Assembly (NCBI RefSeq): GCF_000428865.1
Contig: NZ_AUAT01000022.1
Location: 1-39,791, forward strand
DNA length: 39,791 nucleotides
From: Eremococcus coleocola DSM 15696
GTDB taxonomy: Bacteria; Bacillota; Bacilli; Lactobacillales; Aerococcaceae
Direction: 5' to 3'
Translations under genes and position numbers: made by a program
Notes under the pieces: generated by a model
The model's input: the letters and a program-made list of their open reading frames with translations, nothing else
Databases searched by the model: none
What the model was told of the DNA's origin: nothing
Shown here: piece by piece, positions 24,574 through 32,459 of the stretch
Layout: each line of letters opens with the position of its first letter
Numbering within the stretch: position 1 is the first letter of the stretch

Positions 24574-24993
24574 ATGACCGCTAAGGAATATTTACAACAA
24601 GCCTTTTTCTTATATAAAGAGATTAATAGTAAGTTGGAACAATTAGATGAGTTAAATGTTTTAGCTCGAAAGGTAACGACCACCTTGTCTGATATGCCCC
24701 GGGCCAAGTCAGATAAAGGTTCTCGGCTAGAACATACGGTCCTTAAAATTGTAGCCCTCCAAGAAGAAATCAATGAGGACATTGATGATTTAGTCGATTT
24801 AAAGCGTGAGATTCGTGCGGCCATCTTAACTTTGGATGATCCAGAGGAACGGGTCATTTTAGAGAAACGTTACCTAGCTTTTACTCAGTGGGAACAGATA
24901 GCGGTGGACTTAAATTACAGTATCCAGTACTGCTTCAAAGTTCATAAGCGAGCCTTGGAGAAGATAAAAGTTCCTGAAAAGAGTCATTTGTAG
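24574..24993 (+). CDS. DUF1492/sigma-like phage regulator
   Basis: This 139-residue protein has a helical N-terminus (TAKEYLQQAFFLYKEI) and a sigma-4-like helix-turn-helix near the end (LEKRYLAFTQWEQIAVDLNY, then YCFKVHKRALEKI). DUF1492 and ArpU-type proteins close the early region of many Gram-positive phages and are thought to turn on late genes. Its position just before the terminase block fits that. It starts with no gap after the helicase stop. Confidence 0.8.
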   Translation: MTAKEYLQQAFFLYKEINSKLEQLDELNVLARKVTTTLSDMPRAKSDKGSRLEHTVLKIVALQEEINEDIDDLVDLKREIRAAILTLDDPEERVILEKRYLAFTQWEQIAVDLNYSIQYCFKVHKRALEKIKVPEKSHL

Positions 24994-25061
24994 AGTAAAG
25001 TTGATAGAAGTAGAGTAAGGTCTTCTGTTATTGTTAAACTAGGAAAAAGAGAATAAAACGA

Positions 25062-25097
25062 AGCCTATCCAAGGAGGAATCCCTGGGTGGGCTTTTT
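25062..25097 (+). terminator. Terminator ending the replication module
   Basis: AGCCTATCCA (25062-25071) pairs with TGGGTGGGCT (25084-25093), ten pairs with two G-U, followed by TTTTT. It separates the early module from the HNH gene. Confidence 0.8.
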
Positions 25098-25115
25098 CTT
25101 TGAGGAGGTGAGGGA

Positions 25116-25490
25116 GTGCCAAGAAAACCTAAGACACCCTGTCGACACCCAGGCTGTCCTGAGTTGGTTGAAGGTTCCTATTGTAAGGAACACCAAAGCC
25201 AACGAGACCGTCACTACAATCGCTACGAGCGTGACCCTAAAAGCAAGAACCGCTACGACAGTCGTTGGCAGAGGATTCGAAAAATGTATCTGCACCGTCA
25301 TCCTATGTGTGAACAATGTTTAGAGAGAGGAAAGACTGTCAAGGCTCAAGAGGTTCACCACATCTTACCCTTGGGTCGAGGAGGGAGCCACCGGGAAAGT
25401 AACCTACAAGCTCTCTGCAAGCCTTGCCACTCAAGGCAATCAGTTCTTGATGGCGATCGCTTTCCTCGAGGAAAACGATATTCTTATTAA
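25116..25490 (+). CDS. HNH endonuclease (packaging-associated)
   Basis: This 124-residue protein carries C..PGCPELVEGSYCKEH at the N-terminus and a full HNH motif, CEQCLERG ... EVHHILPLGRGG ... NLQALCKPCHSRQ. GTG 25116 follows GAGGAGG. In HK97-type and related cos phages an HNH protein encoded beside the terminase genes stimulates cleavage at the cos site. The position directly before the small terminase makes that role likely here. Confidence 0.9.
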   Translation: MPRKPKTPCRHPGCPELVEGSYCKEHQSQRDRHYNRYERDPKSKNRYDSRWQRIRKMYLHRHPMCEQCLERGKTVKAQEVHHILPLGRGGSHRESNLQALCKPCHSRQSVLDGDRFPRGKRYSY

Positions 25491-25674
25491 TTTTGTCAAA
25501 AAAGTGACAGGAGATGTCAAAAATATTCTGGGAAGGGGGAGGTCAAATCTCTTTTCCTTAAGGCCCCAGAGCGGGCGGGCAACCTCGCATAAAAGAATTT
25601 AAATTCAAACGGGGGATTAACCCCCCAATTTTAATTTGACATCACTTGACCATCGGATTTGAGGTGAGAAACGA
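25491..25674 (+). other. Non-coding gap between HNH and terS, candidate cos region
   Basis: This region contains a GC-rich block (CCAGAGCGGGCGGGCAACCTC near 25565), a stem CGGGGG-ATTA-ACCCCC flanked by AT-rich complementary arms (about 25597-25640), and a repeated TGTCAAAAA/GTCAAAAAA near 25496-25521. It carries no gene. The place between HNH and small terminase genes is where cos sites usually lie in HNH-encoding cos phages. The exact cut site cannot be read. Confidence 0.45.
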
Positions 25675-26208
25675 TTGGCAAAAGATGGAACGAATCGAGG
25701 TGGGGCAAGAATCGGCGCTGGTCGTAAAAAGGATGTTTTGGTTGATAAAATCAACAGCGATAAAATAAAAAACACTTACGTCTTACCCCAGCCCGAAGAA
25801 CTATCTGGTCAAGACATGCCACCGATTAGTGATTATTTGAAGCAAGAACAGAAAAATGGCGAGAAGTTTTATGTGGAAGAAGTGTATGAAGAAACTTGGA
25901 GATGGCTAAAAATTCATGAATGTGAACACCTTGTCAGCAAACAACTCATTGAACAGTATGCCATGATGGTGTCTCGTTGGATCCAGTGTGAACAAGCGAT
26001 TTCAGAGTTTGGTTTTCTGGCCAAGCACCCAACCACAGGTAATGCGATCGCTTCTCCATACGTCTCCATGTCCAAAGATTACATGAAGCAGATTAATAAT
26101 CTGTGGTATCAAATTTATCAAGTCGTCAGAGAGAATGCGAGTGTGGCTTATGATGGGCCAAATCCAAAGGACGATTTGATGGAAAAACTGCTGAGAAGCA
26201 AGAAGTAG
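25675..26208 (+). CDS. Phage terminase small subunit (P27-like)
   Basis: This 177-residue protein has an N-terminal basic GARIGAGRKK motif, common in P27-family small terminases, and a helical body (HECEHLVSKQLIEQYAMMVSR) with a closing YQIYQVVREN segment. It recognises the packaging site and delivers DNA to the large subunit. The start is TTG 25675, preceded by GAGGTGAG at 6 bases. A SAM synthetase gene, unusual in this place, follows 10 bp downstream. Confidence 0.82.
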   Translation: MAKDGTNRGGARIGAGRKKDVLVDKINSDKIKNTYVLPQPEELSGQDMPPISDYLKQEQKNGEKFYVEEVYEETWRWLKIHECEHLVSKQLIEQYAMMVSRWIQCEQAISEFGFLAKHPTTGNAIASPYVSMSKDYMKQINNLWYQIYQVVRENASVAYDGPNPKDDLMEKLLRSKK

Positions 26209-26218
26209 GGAGGAAATT

Positions 26219-27397
26219 ATGAACATCATTAAAACTGCTGAAAGCGTCTGTGAAGGTCATCCTGATAAATTGTGTGACCAAATCTCAGACGCTATTTTAG
26301 ATGCTGCTTTAGGTGCAGACCAAAATGCCCGAGTGGCTGTTGAAACCATGGTAACCAAGGGGCATGTTTTTGTAGCCGGTGAGATGACCTGCCAGAAACG
26401 ATTGCCTTTAAGACAAGTCATCCGTAGAGTCTTGACTGCTTGTGGATATAATCCAAGGGCCTATAAAATTCATATTCATCTACAAAAACAAAGTGCAGAT
26501 ATTCAACAAGGGGTGGATGTGGCTTTAGAAAGTAGAAAGAGCCAGGACAGTCAAACGCTTGGTGCAGGAGACCAAGGTACCATGTATGGCTATGCGACTC
26601 GTGAATCTTATGATCGTTTGCCCTTGTCTTTAAGTTATGCCCATAAGCTTTGCCAGCGTTTGGATACCGTTCGTTTGTTAGGAGCGATTGAGGGAATTAA
26701 GTCGGATGGAAAAGCACAAGTCAGTATTGAATACCAAGATAATCAACCTGTTCGAGTGACTGCTATTGTAATTTCAGTCCAACATGCAGAGGACAAAAAC
26801 CTCAGCCAACTCAAAGATGAAATCATCAAGCTGGTCATCCAACCAATTATCGACCCGCATTTAATCAATGAGGACACAGAAATCCTGATTAACCCATCAG
26901 GTCGATTTGTTCTTGGAGGCCCAGAAGCAGATACAGGCTTAACGGGTCGAAAGATTATGGTTGATACCTATGGTGGCTTAGCTGCACATGGGGGAGGGGC
27001 TTTTTCAGGCAAAGATCCGACAAAAGTTGACCGCTCTGGAGCTTATATGGCCCGACACCTAGCTAAACAAATTGTTGAGGACCATCTAGCTGAGCACTGC
27101 CAAGTAGGTCTTTCTTATGCGATTGGAAAGGCTCAACCTGTAGCTGTGTCAGTAGAGACTTTTAGAACAGGAGAAGTAGCGGACGAGGAACTCTCAAACC
27201 TCATTCAACAACATTATGACCTGACCCCACAAGGGATTATTGCTTATCTTAACTTAAGGAAAATTGACTACCAGCGGACCGCTTGTTATGGCCACTTTAA
27301 TTCGTCACGCTTTCCTTGGGAACAAGTTCGTCCTGGCAAATTGAGAAGGGAGATGACAAACGATGAAGATGCAAACCATGACCCTCGAAGACCTTAA
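26219..27397 (+). CDS. metK: S-adenosylmethionine synthetase, phage-borne
   Basis: This 392-residue protein, normal in length, makes SAM from methionine and ATP. It has SVCEGHPDKLCDQISDAILD (ATP and Mg site), GAGDQGTMYGYA, LINPSGRFVLGGPEADTGLTG and the loop GGGAFSGKDPTKVDRSGAYMAR. It lies between the small terminase gene and a broken ParB/methylase gene, not in a housekeeping operon. A SAM synthetase beside a DNA methylase in a phage packaging block suggests that SAM was supplied for phage DNA methylation. AGGGAGG precedes ATG 26219. The 3' end overlaps the ParB fragment by 35 bp. All core motifs look intact. Confidence 0.92.
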   Translation: MNIIKTAESVCEGHPDKLCDQISDAILDAALGADQNARVAVETMVTKGHVFVAGEMTCQKRLPLRQVIRRVLTACGYNPRAYKIHIHLQKQSADIQQGVDVALESRKSQDSQTLGAGDQGTMYGYATRESYDRLPLSLSYAHKLCQRLDTVRLLGAIEGIKSDGKAQVSIEYQDNQPVRVTAIVISVQHAEDKNLSQLKDEIIKLVIQPIIDPHLINEDTEILINPSGRFVLGGPEADTGLTGRKIMVDTYGGLAAHGGGAFSGKDPTKVDRSGAYMARHLAKQIVEDHLAEHCQVGLSYAIGKAQPVAVSVETFRTGEVADEELSNLIQQHYDLTPQGIIAYLNLRKIDYQRTACYGHFNSSRFPWEQVRPGKLRREMTNDEDANHDPRRP

Positions 27398-27503
27398 ACC
27401 GGCTGATTATAACCCTAGAAAGGATTTGCAACCTGGCGACCCAGAGTATGAGAAGCTCAAACGGTCACTCGATACTTTTGGCAGTGATAACAATCGTAAA
27501 TAA
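27363..27503 (+). pseudogene. ParB/DNA-methylase gene, N-terminal remnant
   Basis: The frame of 46 codons reads MTLEDLKPADYNPRKDLQPG and YEKLKRSLDTFG, which is the start of the ParB-like nuclease domain fused to N4/N6 DNA methylases in Firmicute phages. After DTFG the expected YVDPVIWN... is replaced by SDNNRK and a stop. More than 300 residues, including the methylase domain, are missing. The gene overlaps the end of metK, as in intact versions. An internal deletion between about 27480 and 27520 is the simplest explanation. Confidence 0.75.
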
Positions 27504-27520
27504 GACTGGACTTTACTCCT

Positions 27521-27544
27521 TTTTAGAGTGATATATGTACATGA
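27521..27544 (+). repeat. Direct repeat copy 1 (TTTTAGAGTGATATAT)
   Basis: A 16-bp identical block at 27521-27536 is followed by GTACATGA. The same block occurs 367 bp downstream before the next gene. It may be a promoter or regulatory element, or a trace of a recombination endpoint. Confidence 0.6.
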
Positions 27545-27570
27545 CAAAAAAACCTGAGGAGGAGAAAAAG

Positions 27571-27795
27571 ATGTGGGAAAGAGGACAGATTGAATTTGAA
27601 GGACAAACTTATCGCTACTGGTTGTTCGCATTCGAGGAAGGCTCAGAATACGGAATTGAAGAAGGCCGGATTTCAAAGTTGATGCTGAAAAGAGAAGGAG
27701 AAATTGTCTGCAACTACGACAGAGGTTGGGATGTTTACCCGATTGATGAAGAAACAGAAGAAGTGATGATGGGGCTTTTCTTTCAGTATCAATAA
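27571..27795 (+). CDS. DUF7678-like phage protein
   Basis: This 74-residue protein begins MWERGQIEFEGQTYRYW and includes FEEGSEYGIEEGRISKLMLK and NYDRGWDVYPIDEET. The pattern matches a family of small phage proteins of unknown function. ATG 27571 follows GAGGAGGAG; the frame from 27535 is too long. It is flanked by the two direct repeats and its own terminator. Confidence 0.7.
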   Translation: MWERGQIEFEGQTYRYWLFAFEEGSEYGIEEGRISKLMLKREGEIVCNYDRGWDVYPIDEETEEVMMGLFFQYQ

Positions 27796-27810
27796 GCACA
27801 AACTTCTAAT

Positions 27811-27840
27811 GAGAATCAGTTCAGAGCCGGTTCTCTTTTT
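27811..27840 (+). terminator. Terminator after the DUF7678-like gene
   Basis: GAGAATC (27811-27817) pairs with GGTTCTC (27829-27835), followed by five T residues. Confidence 0.7.
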
Positions 27841-27887
27841 CTTTACACTCTTTCAAGTAAATGTGGATAAAGCTTGCTATTAAAGTC

Positions 27888-27911
27888 TTTTAGAGTGATA
27901 TATAGACATGA
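27888..27911 (+). repeat. Direct repeat copy 2 (TTTTAGAGTGATATAT)
   Basis: This is an exact copy of 27521-27536 at 27888-27903, followed by AGACATGA. In both copies the block stands 26-35 bases before a gene start. Confidence 0.6.
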
Positions 27912-27929
27912 AGAAAGGAAGTGTTATCC

Positions 27930-28598
27930 ATGAAAAAGACATATGATCTGAAGGGGAATAAGAGAAAAGCACTCTGTGCAGTCATATCAAAAGTGACTGG
28001 AGAAAAAGCAACTTACCTAGGCCCACCAAGCTTTGCTTATCAAATTGGAGACATCAAGGTAGGTCGAGACGCTACGGTGGAGAATATTAGCGAAGAAATT
28101 CATCAAGCACTTTTAGAAGCTGGTTTTGAAGAATTGCCCTTATTGAGTGAGGAACCAGAGAAAGACACTGAACCAGCTATGGAAATTTCAGCACCAAGCT
28201 TTTCAGTCGCTCAACCTCTCCTCAATGAAGAAGACTTAGGCAAGCTAGACAATCTTCTAAAAGCTAAAGGTCCACTTATTCAAAAAGCCCTTCAAGCGGA
28301 TCAAATTACCTATGAGATTGGAGATGACAAGCTCATTTTTAGATGGTTCAATCAGATGCCAGAGCCAGAAACCATTCAAGCCACCATTGTTCTCATTGAC
28401 AAGATAGTCCAACATGTGATTAATCGAAAATTTATCTCAGCTAAGCTGACAGAAACTGATAATGAGAAATATACTTTCAGGACTTTCCTCTTATCTCTTG
28501 GGCTAATCGGGCCAGAATATAAGGAAGTCAGAAAGACCTTGATGAGACATTTGTCTGGCAATGCCGCTTTTAGAAAACCACAGAAAACAAACAAATAA
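27930..28598 (+). CDS. Phage protein of the 'virulence-related' type, unknown function
   Basis: This 222-residue protein opens with KKTYDLKGNKRKALCAVIS and has YLGPPSFAYQIGDIKVGRD, a beta-rich N-terminal domain (1-75), an acidic linker, and a helical C-terminal domain (LLKAKGPLIQKALQADQITY, FLLSLGLIGPEYKEVRKTLM). Similar proteins between metK/methylase genes and the large terminase in Firmicute prophages are often labelled virulence-related with no demonstrated role. AAAGGAAG before ATG 27930 decides the start against GTG 27921. Confidence 0.65.
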   Translation: MKKTYDLKGNKRKALCAVISKVTGEKATYLGPPSFAYQIGDIKVGRDATVENISEEIHQALLEAGFEELPLLSEEPEKDTEPAMEISAPSFSVAQPLLNEEDLGKLDNLLKAKGPLIQKALQADQITYEIGDDKLIFRWFNQMPEPETIQATIVLIDKIVQHVINRKFISAKLTETDNEKYTFRTFLLSLGLIGPEYKEVRKTLMRHLSGNAAFRKPQKTNK

Positions 28599-28660
28599 TG
28601 CTGGATAATTTCCTGAATGTATGGGAATATGTGGTCGAAAAAGGAAAGGGGTAAGCCGGC

Positions 28661-28861
28661 ATGACAAACAAAGAGATGAAACGAAAGAGTTTCTTAGAAG
28701 CAGTTCAACGAAAAGAAAAGAAAACTGAAGCCTTAGTTCAAAGCATTATTGTTCGATATGGTGATGACATAATAGAGAGCGAAGACAGCGTCGAGCTATC
28801 AAAGGATACCTTGAAACAGATGATGTTAGAGGTTTATAAATCAGCTAAGCAAGGTTACTAA
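28661..28861 (+). CDS. Small hypothetical phage protein
   Basis: This 66-residue charged helical protein (KEMKRKSFLEAVQRKEKKTE, DTLKQMMLEVYKSAKQGY) has an AAAGGGG site upstream of ATG 28661. Its stop precedes a terminator. It is unrecognised beyond its conserved position before the large terminase. Confidence 0.6.
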   Translation: MTNKEMKRKSFLEAVQRKEKKTEALVQSIIVRYGDDIIESEDSVELSKDTLKQMMLEVYKSAKQGY

Positions 28862-28883
28862 GAACAATTTGAATAACACTTAA

Positions 28884-28909
28884 AGAGTTCCTTTTTGGAG
28901 CTCTTTTTT
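28884..28909 (+). terminator. Terminator before the large terminase gene
   Basis: AGAGTTCC (28884-28891) pairs with GGAGCTCT (28897-28904) across five T residues, with a T-run to 28909. It is very close to the terminase start, so the head genes need readthrough, antitermination or a promoter within the hairpin region. Confidence 0.75.
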
Positions 28910-28926
28910 GATGAGGAGGGTGAGTG

Positions 28927-30525
28927 TTGAGAAAATTAGAGAATTTTACACCGACACGCTTCATGGAAGAAACATCCCACTACGATAAAGAAAAAGCCGA
29001 CTTCGCTGTGAATTTTATTGAATGCCTGACTCACACCAAAGGCCAGTGGGCAGGCAAGCCCTTTGAATTAATCGACTGGCAAGAACGAATTGTCAGAGAC
29101 ATCTTCGGCACGATTAAGCCCAATGGTTACCGTCAATTCAACACAGCTTATGTCGAAATTCCAAAAAAGCAAGGCAAATCGGAATTAGCTGCTGCGATTG
29201 CCTTGCTGTTAACGTGTGGGGATGGAGAAGAACGGGCAGAGGTTTATGGCTGTGCGGCTGACCGACAACAAGCCTCTATTGTCTTTGAAGTAGCCGCTGA
29301 TATGGTGAGGATGTGCCCCGCTTTGAACAAGCGAGTAAAGATTTTAGCTTCTCAAAAACGGATTATTTATCATCCGACTAACAGTTTCTATCAAGTTTTG
29401 TCTGCTGAAGCTTACTCCAAGCATGGCTTTAACATCAGTGGGGTTATTTTTGATGAGTTGCACACCCAACCTAATCGAAAACTTTATGATGTCATGACCA
29501 AAGGATCTGGAGATGCTCGAACCCAGCCTTTGTATTTCTTAATCACAACCGCTGGAAATGACACCAATACTATCGGTTATGAAGTCCATCAAAAAGCTGA
29601 AGATATTCTTGAAGGACGAAAAACAGACCCGACTTTCTACCCGGTGATTTATGGGGCAAAAGAAGATGAGGATTGGTCTGATCCAGAAGTTTGGAAGAAG
29701 GCCAACCCCTCATTAGGAATTACAGTGGGCATGGATAAGGTAGAGGCGGCTTATGAAAGTGCGAAGCAAAACCCCGCAGAGGAGAACGCCTTTAGGCAGT
29801 TACGCTTAAACCAGTGGGTCAAGCAGGCGATTCGTTGGATGCCTATGGACAAGTGGGATGCATGTGATTTCCCTGTGGTTCCTGAACGCTTGCGAGGTCG
29901 GATTTGTTATGGGGGATTGGACTTGTCTTCTACGACTGACTTAACCGCTTTTGTTTTAGTCTTTCCACCTACGGATGAGGACGACAAGTACAGTATCCTG
30001 CCATATTTTTGGATTCCAGAAGAAACGGTTCCCTTAAGAGTCAATAGAGACCATGTTCAATACGATCAATGGGGCAAGTCTCGTCATTTGCTGACGACTG
30101 AAGGGAACGTGGTTCATTATGGCTATATAGAGGAGTTCATCGAAGACTTAGGCACCAAGTTCAACATCCAGGAGATTGCCTTTGACCGTTGGGGAGCCAT
30201 TCAAATGTCTCAGAACTTAGAAGGGATGGGCTTTACGGTTGTTCCCTTTGGTCAGGGCTATAAGGATATGAGTCCACCAACGAAAGAATTGATGAAACTT
30301 GTTTTAGAAGAAAAGATTGCACATGGTGGACACCCAGTTTTGAGATGGAATGCCGATAATATTTACATTAAGAAAGACCCTGCAGGCAACATTAAGCCTG
30401 ATAAGGAGAAATCGTCTGAAAAGATTGATGGGATAGTAGCGACAGTCATGGCTCTAGACCGAGCCATTCGTAATGCAGAAAATCATTATTCCATTTACGA
30501 AGACCGAGGAATCTTACTCTTATAA
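28927..30525 (+). CDS. terL: Phage terminase large subunit
   Basis: This protein of about 532 residues is the packaging motor ATPase and nuclease. The Walker A-like site is VEIPKKQGKSELAAA (near 80), Walker B is VIFDELHT (near 173), and the coupling region ITTAGNDTNTIGYEVH follows. The nuclease domain has YGGLDLSSTTDLTA, FDRWGA and KIDGIVATVMALDRA. This is the classic HK97/lambdoid large terminase of cos phages. TTG 28927, 7 bases after GGAGG, seems the better start than GTG 28924. It is followed at 16 bp by the portal gene. Confidence 0.94.
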   Translation: MRKLENFTPTRFMEETSHYDKEKADFAVNFIECLTHTKGQWAGKPFELIDWQERIVRDIFGTIKPNGYRQFNTAYVEIPKKQGKSELAAAIALLLTCGDGEERAEVYGCAADRQQASIVFEVAADMVRMCPALNKRVKILASQKRIIYHPTNSFYQVLSAEAYSKHGFNISGVIFDELHTQPNRKLYDVMTKGSGDARTQPLYFLITTAGNDTNTIGYEVHQKAEDILEGRKTDPTFYPVIYGAKEDEDWSDPEVWKKANPSLGITVGMDKVEAAYESAKQNPAEENAFRQLRLNQWVKQAIRWMPMDKWDACDFPVVPERLRGRICYGGLDLSSTTDLTAFVLVFPPTDEDDKYSILPYFWIPEETVPLRVNRDHVQYDQWGKSRHLLTTEGNVVHYGYIEEFIEDLGTKFNIQEIAFDRWGAIQMSQNLEGMGFTVVPFGQGYKDMSPPTKELMKLVLEEKIAHGGHPVLRWNADNIYIKKDPAGNIKPDKEKSSEKIDGIVATVMALDRAIRNAENHYSIYEDRGILLL

Positions 30526-30541
30526 GTGAGGTGATAGATGA

Positions 30542-31813
30542 ATGTTTGAAAAAATTACATCCTTATTTCGTTCGAAAGAGAAGCCGACTAACTTTGGTTC
30601 TAGTCGCTTTTCTTTTTTATTTGGCTCGACTCCTTCTGGCCAACAAGTCAATGAACGGACCGCCATGCAGACCACTGGTGTCTATGCCTGTGTCCGTATT
30701 TTGTCAGAGTCGGTTGCCAGTTTGCCCTTGCATCTGTATGAATACCAAGACCAGGGAAACAAGGTCAAGGCGATTGACCATCCCCTTTATTTCATCTTGC
30801 ATGATGAACCCAATCCTGACATGACGAGCTTTACCTTTCGAGAAACTTTGATGTCACACCTACTCTTATACGGGAATGCCTATGCACAGATTATTCGAAA
30901 TGGACGAGGAGATGTCTTAGCTTTGTACCCCTTGATGCCTAACCAGATGAAAGTCGAGCGGGCCAAGAACGGGGAGCTAACTTATACCTATACTAAGACC
31001 CCATCTCACTCAGGTCGAGAAGAAAAGGTGGTCTTATCCAGAGCAGAAGTCCTTCACATTCCAGGTTTAGGCTTTGATGGTTTGGTGGGCTATAGTCCAA
31101 TTGCCATGGCCAAGAATGCTATTGGGATGTCAATTGCTACCGAAGAGTACGGGGCTAAGTTCTTTGCGAATGGGGCGACTCCTGGAGGGGTACTAGAACA
31201 CCCAGGCATTGTCAAAGACCCAGAAAGATTACGAGAGACTTGGCAGGCCCAGTTTTCTAAGGGGAATGTTCACCGAGTGGCTGTCCTAGAAGAAGGGATG
31301 AAGTTTCACCAACTGACGATTCCACCTGACCAGGCTCAGTTTTTAGAAACTCGCAAGTTCCAGCTTAATGAAATCGCTCGTATCTTTCGAGTGCCGCCTC
31401 ACATGATTGGAGATTTAGACCGCTCTAGTTTCAACAACATCGAGCAACAATCCATGGAGTTTGTGAAGTACACCTTGAATCCTTGGTTAGTGCGTTTTGA
31501 ACAGGCCATTCAAAAATCCTTGTTCTTTGAAGATGAAAAAGAACGCTACTTTGTCAAGTTTAATGTCAGTGGCTTGCTTCGAGGAGACTATGAAACTCGG
31601 ATGAATGGTTATGCGGTTGGTCGCCAGAATGGGTGGCTGTCTGCTAATGACATTCGAGAGCTGGAAGATATGAACCAAATCAGTGATGAAGAAGGTGGTA
31701 ATAAATACCTCGTCAATGGGAACATGCTACCGCTTGATCAGGCAGGGGCGTTTTATAGAAGGAGGATAGATCCAAATGACCGTATTTTGGAATTGGAAGA
31801 AGACGAAGAATAA
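30542..31813 (+). CDS. HK97-type phage portal protein
   Basis: This 423-residue protein forms the dodecameric ring through which DNA enters the head. Diagnostic stretches are RTAMQTTGVYACVRILSESV, LLYGNAYAQIIRNGRGDV, LGFDGLVGYSPIAMAKNAIG, GGVLEHPG and EIARIFRVPPHMIGDLDRSS, typical of the HK97 portal family. The ribosome site GAGGTGAT precedes ATG 30542. The end overlaps the protease gene by 38 bp. Confidence 0.94.
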   Translation: MFEKITSLFRSKEKPTNFGSSRFSFLFGSTPSGQQVNERTAMQTTGVYACVRILSESVASLPLHLYEYQDQGNKVKAIDHPLYFILHDEPNPDMTSFTFRETLMSHLLLYGNAYAQIIRNGRGDVLALYPLMPNQMKVERAKNGELTYTYTKTPSHSGREEKVVLSRAEVLHIPGLGFDGLVGYSPIAMAKNAIGMSIATEEYGAKFFANGATPGGVLEHPGIVKDPERLRETWQAQFSKGNVHRVAVLEEGMKFHQLTIPPDQAQFLETRKFQLNEIARIFRVPPHMIGDLDRSSFNNIEQQSMEFVKYTLNPWLVRFEQAIQKSLFFEDEKERYFVKFNVSGLLRGDYETRMNGYAVGRQNGWLSANDIRELEDMNQISDEEGGNKYLVNGNMLPLDQAGAFYRRRIDPNDRILELEEDEE

Positions 31814-32447
31814 GGCTCCAAGAGAGCTAGTCATGGATGGGGTCATTGCAGAAGATTCCTGGTTGGATGATGATGTGACCCCTCAACGTTTCAAAGAAGA
31901 ACTTCAAGCGGATGAAGGTCCTTTGATTTTATGGCTGAACTCCCCCGGTGGGGATTGTATTGCAGCGAGTCAAATCTACACCATGCTTATGGATTACCCT
32001 GATGAAGTCATTGTGAGAATTGATGGGCTAGCTGCTTCTGCCGCTAGTGTGATTGCTATGGCTGGAACAACTGTTGAAATGGCACCTACTTCACTCATGA
32101 TGATTCACAACCCGTTAACTGTCGCCATGGGAAATCGTGAGGAAATGAGTCAAGTGGTCGTCATGTTGGATGAAGTGAAAGAGTCCATCATCAATGCTTA
32201 CGAAATTAAAACGGGACTTTCCAGAGAAGCTCTTTCAGACATGATGGACTCAGAAACATGGATGAATGCTCATAAAGCAGTAGAACTTGGCTTTTGTGAC
32301 CGCCTCTTTGAGGGAAATCCGAGTGAGGTGGTATCAAATTACACTTTCTCAGCCAAGCAATCCGCTCATGAGTTTGTCGCAAAGTTAGAAGCCAAATACA
32401 CGCCGATTGAAACCTTGTATGACCGCTTAAATCAATTAAACCAATAG
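31776..32447 (+). CDS. ClpP-like prohead protease
   Basis: This 223-residue protein has the ClpP serine protease fold: LWLNSPGGDCIAAS (oxyanion region), DGLAASAASVIAMAG (catalytic serine, near 87-90), LMMIHNPLT (catalytic histidine) and downstream acidic residues. It processes capsid scaffolding during head maturation. The first 15 residues overlap the portal gene. The capsid gene follows at 12 bp. Confidence 0.92.
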   Translation: MTVFWNWKKTKNKAPRELVMDGVIAEDSWLDDDVTPQRFKEELQADEGPLILWLNSPGGDCIAASQIYTMLMDYPDEVIVRIDGLAASAASVIAMAGTTVEMAPTSLMMIHNPLTVAMGNREEMSQVVVMLDEVKESIINAYEIKTGLSREALSDMMDSETWMNAHKAVELGFCDRLFEGNPSEVVSNYTFSAKQSAHEFVAKLEAKYTPIETLYDRLNQLNQ

Positions 32448-32459
32448 GAGGAATTACCC

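Noticed and set aside
25065-25323. Open frames overlapping the HNH gene on both strands
   Set aside because: They are shadows of the HNH frame, which has clear zinc and HNH motifs and a good ribosome site.
27407-27799. 130-codon minus-strand ORF
   Set aside because: It covers the metK-ParB end, a direct repeat and the DUF7678-like gene in reverse, with low-complexity composition and no ribosome site.
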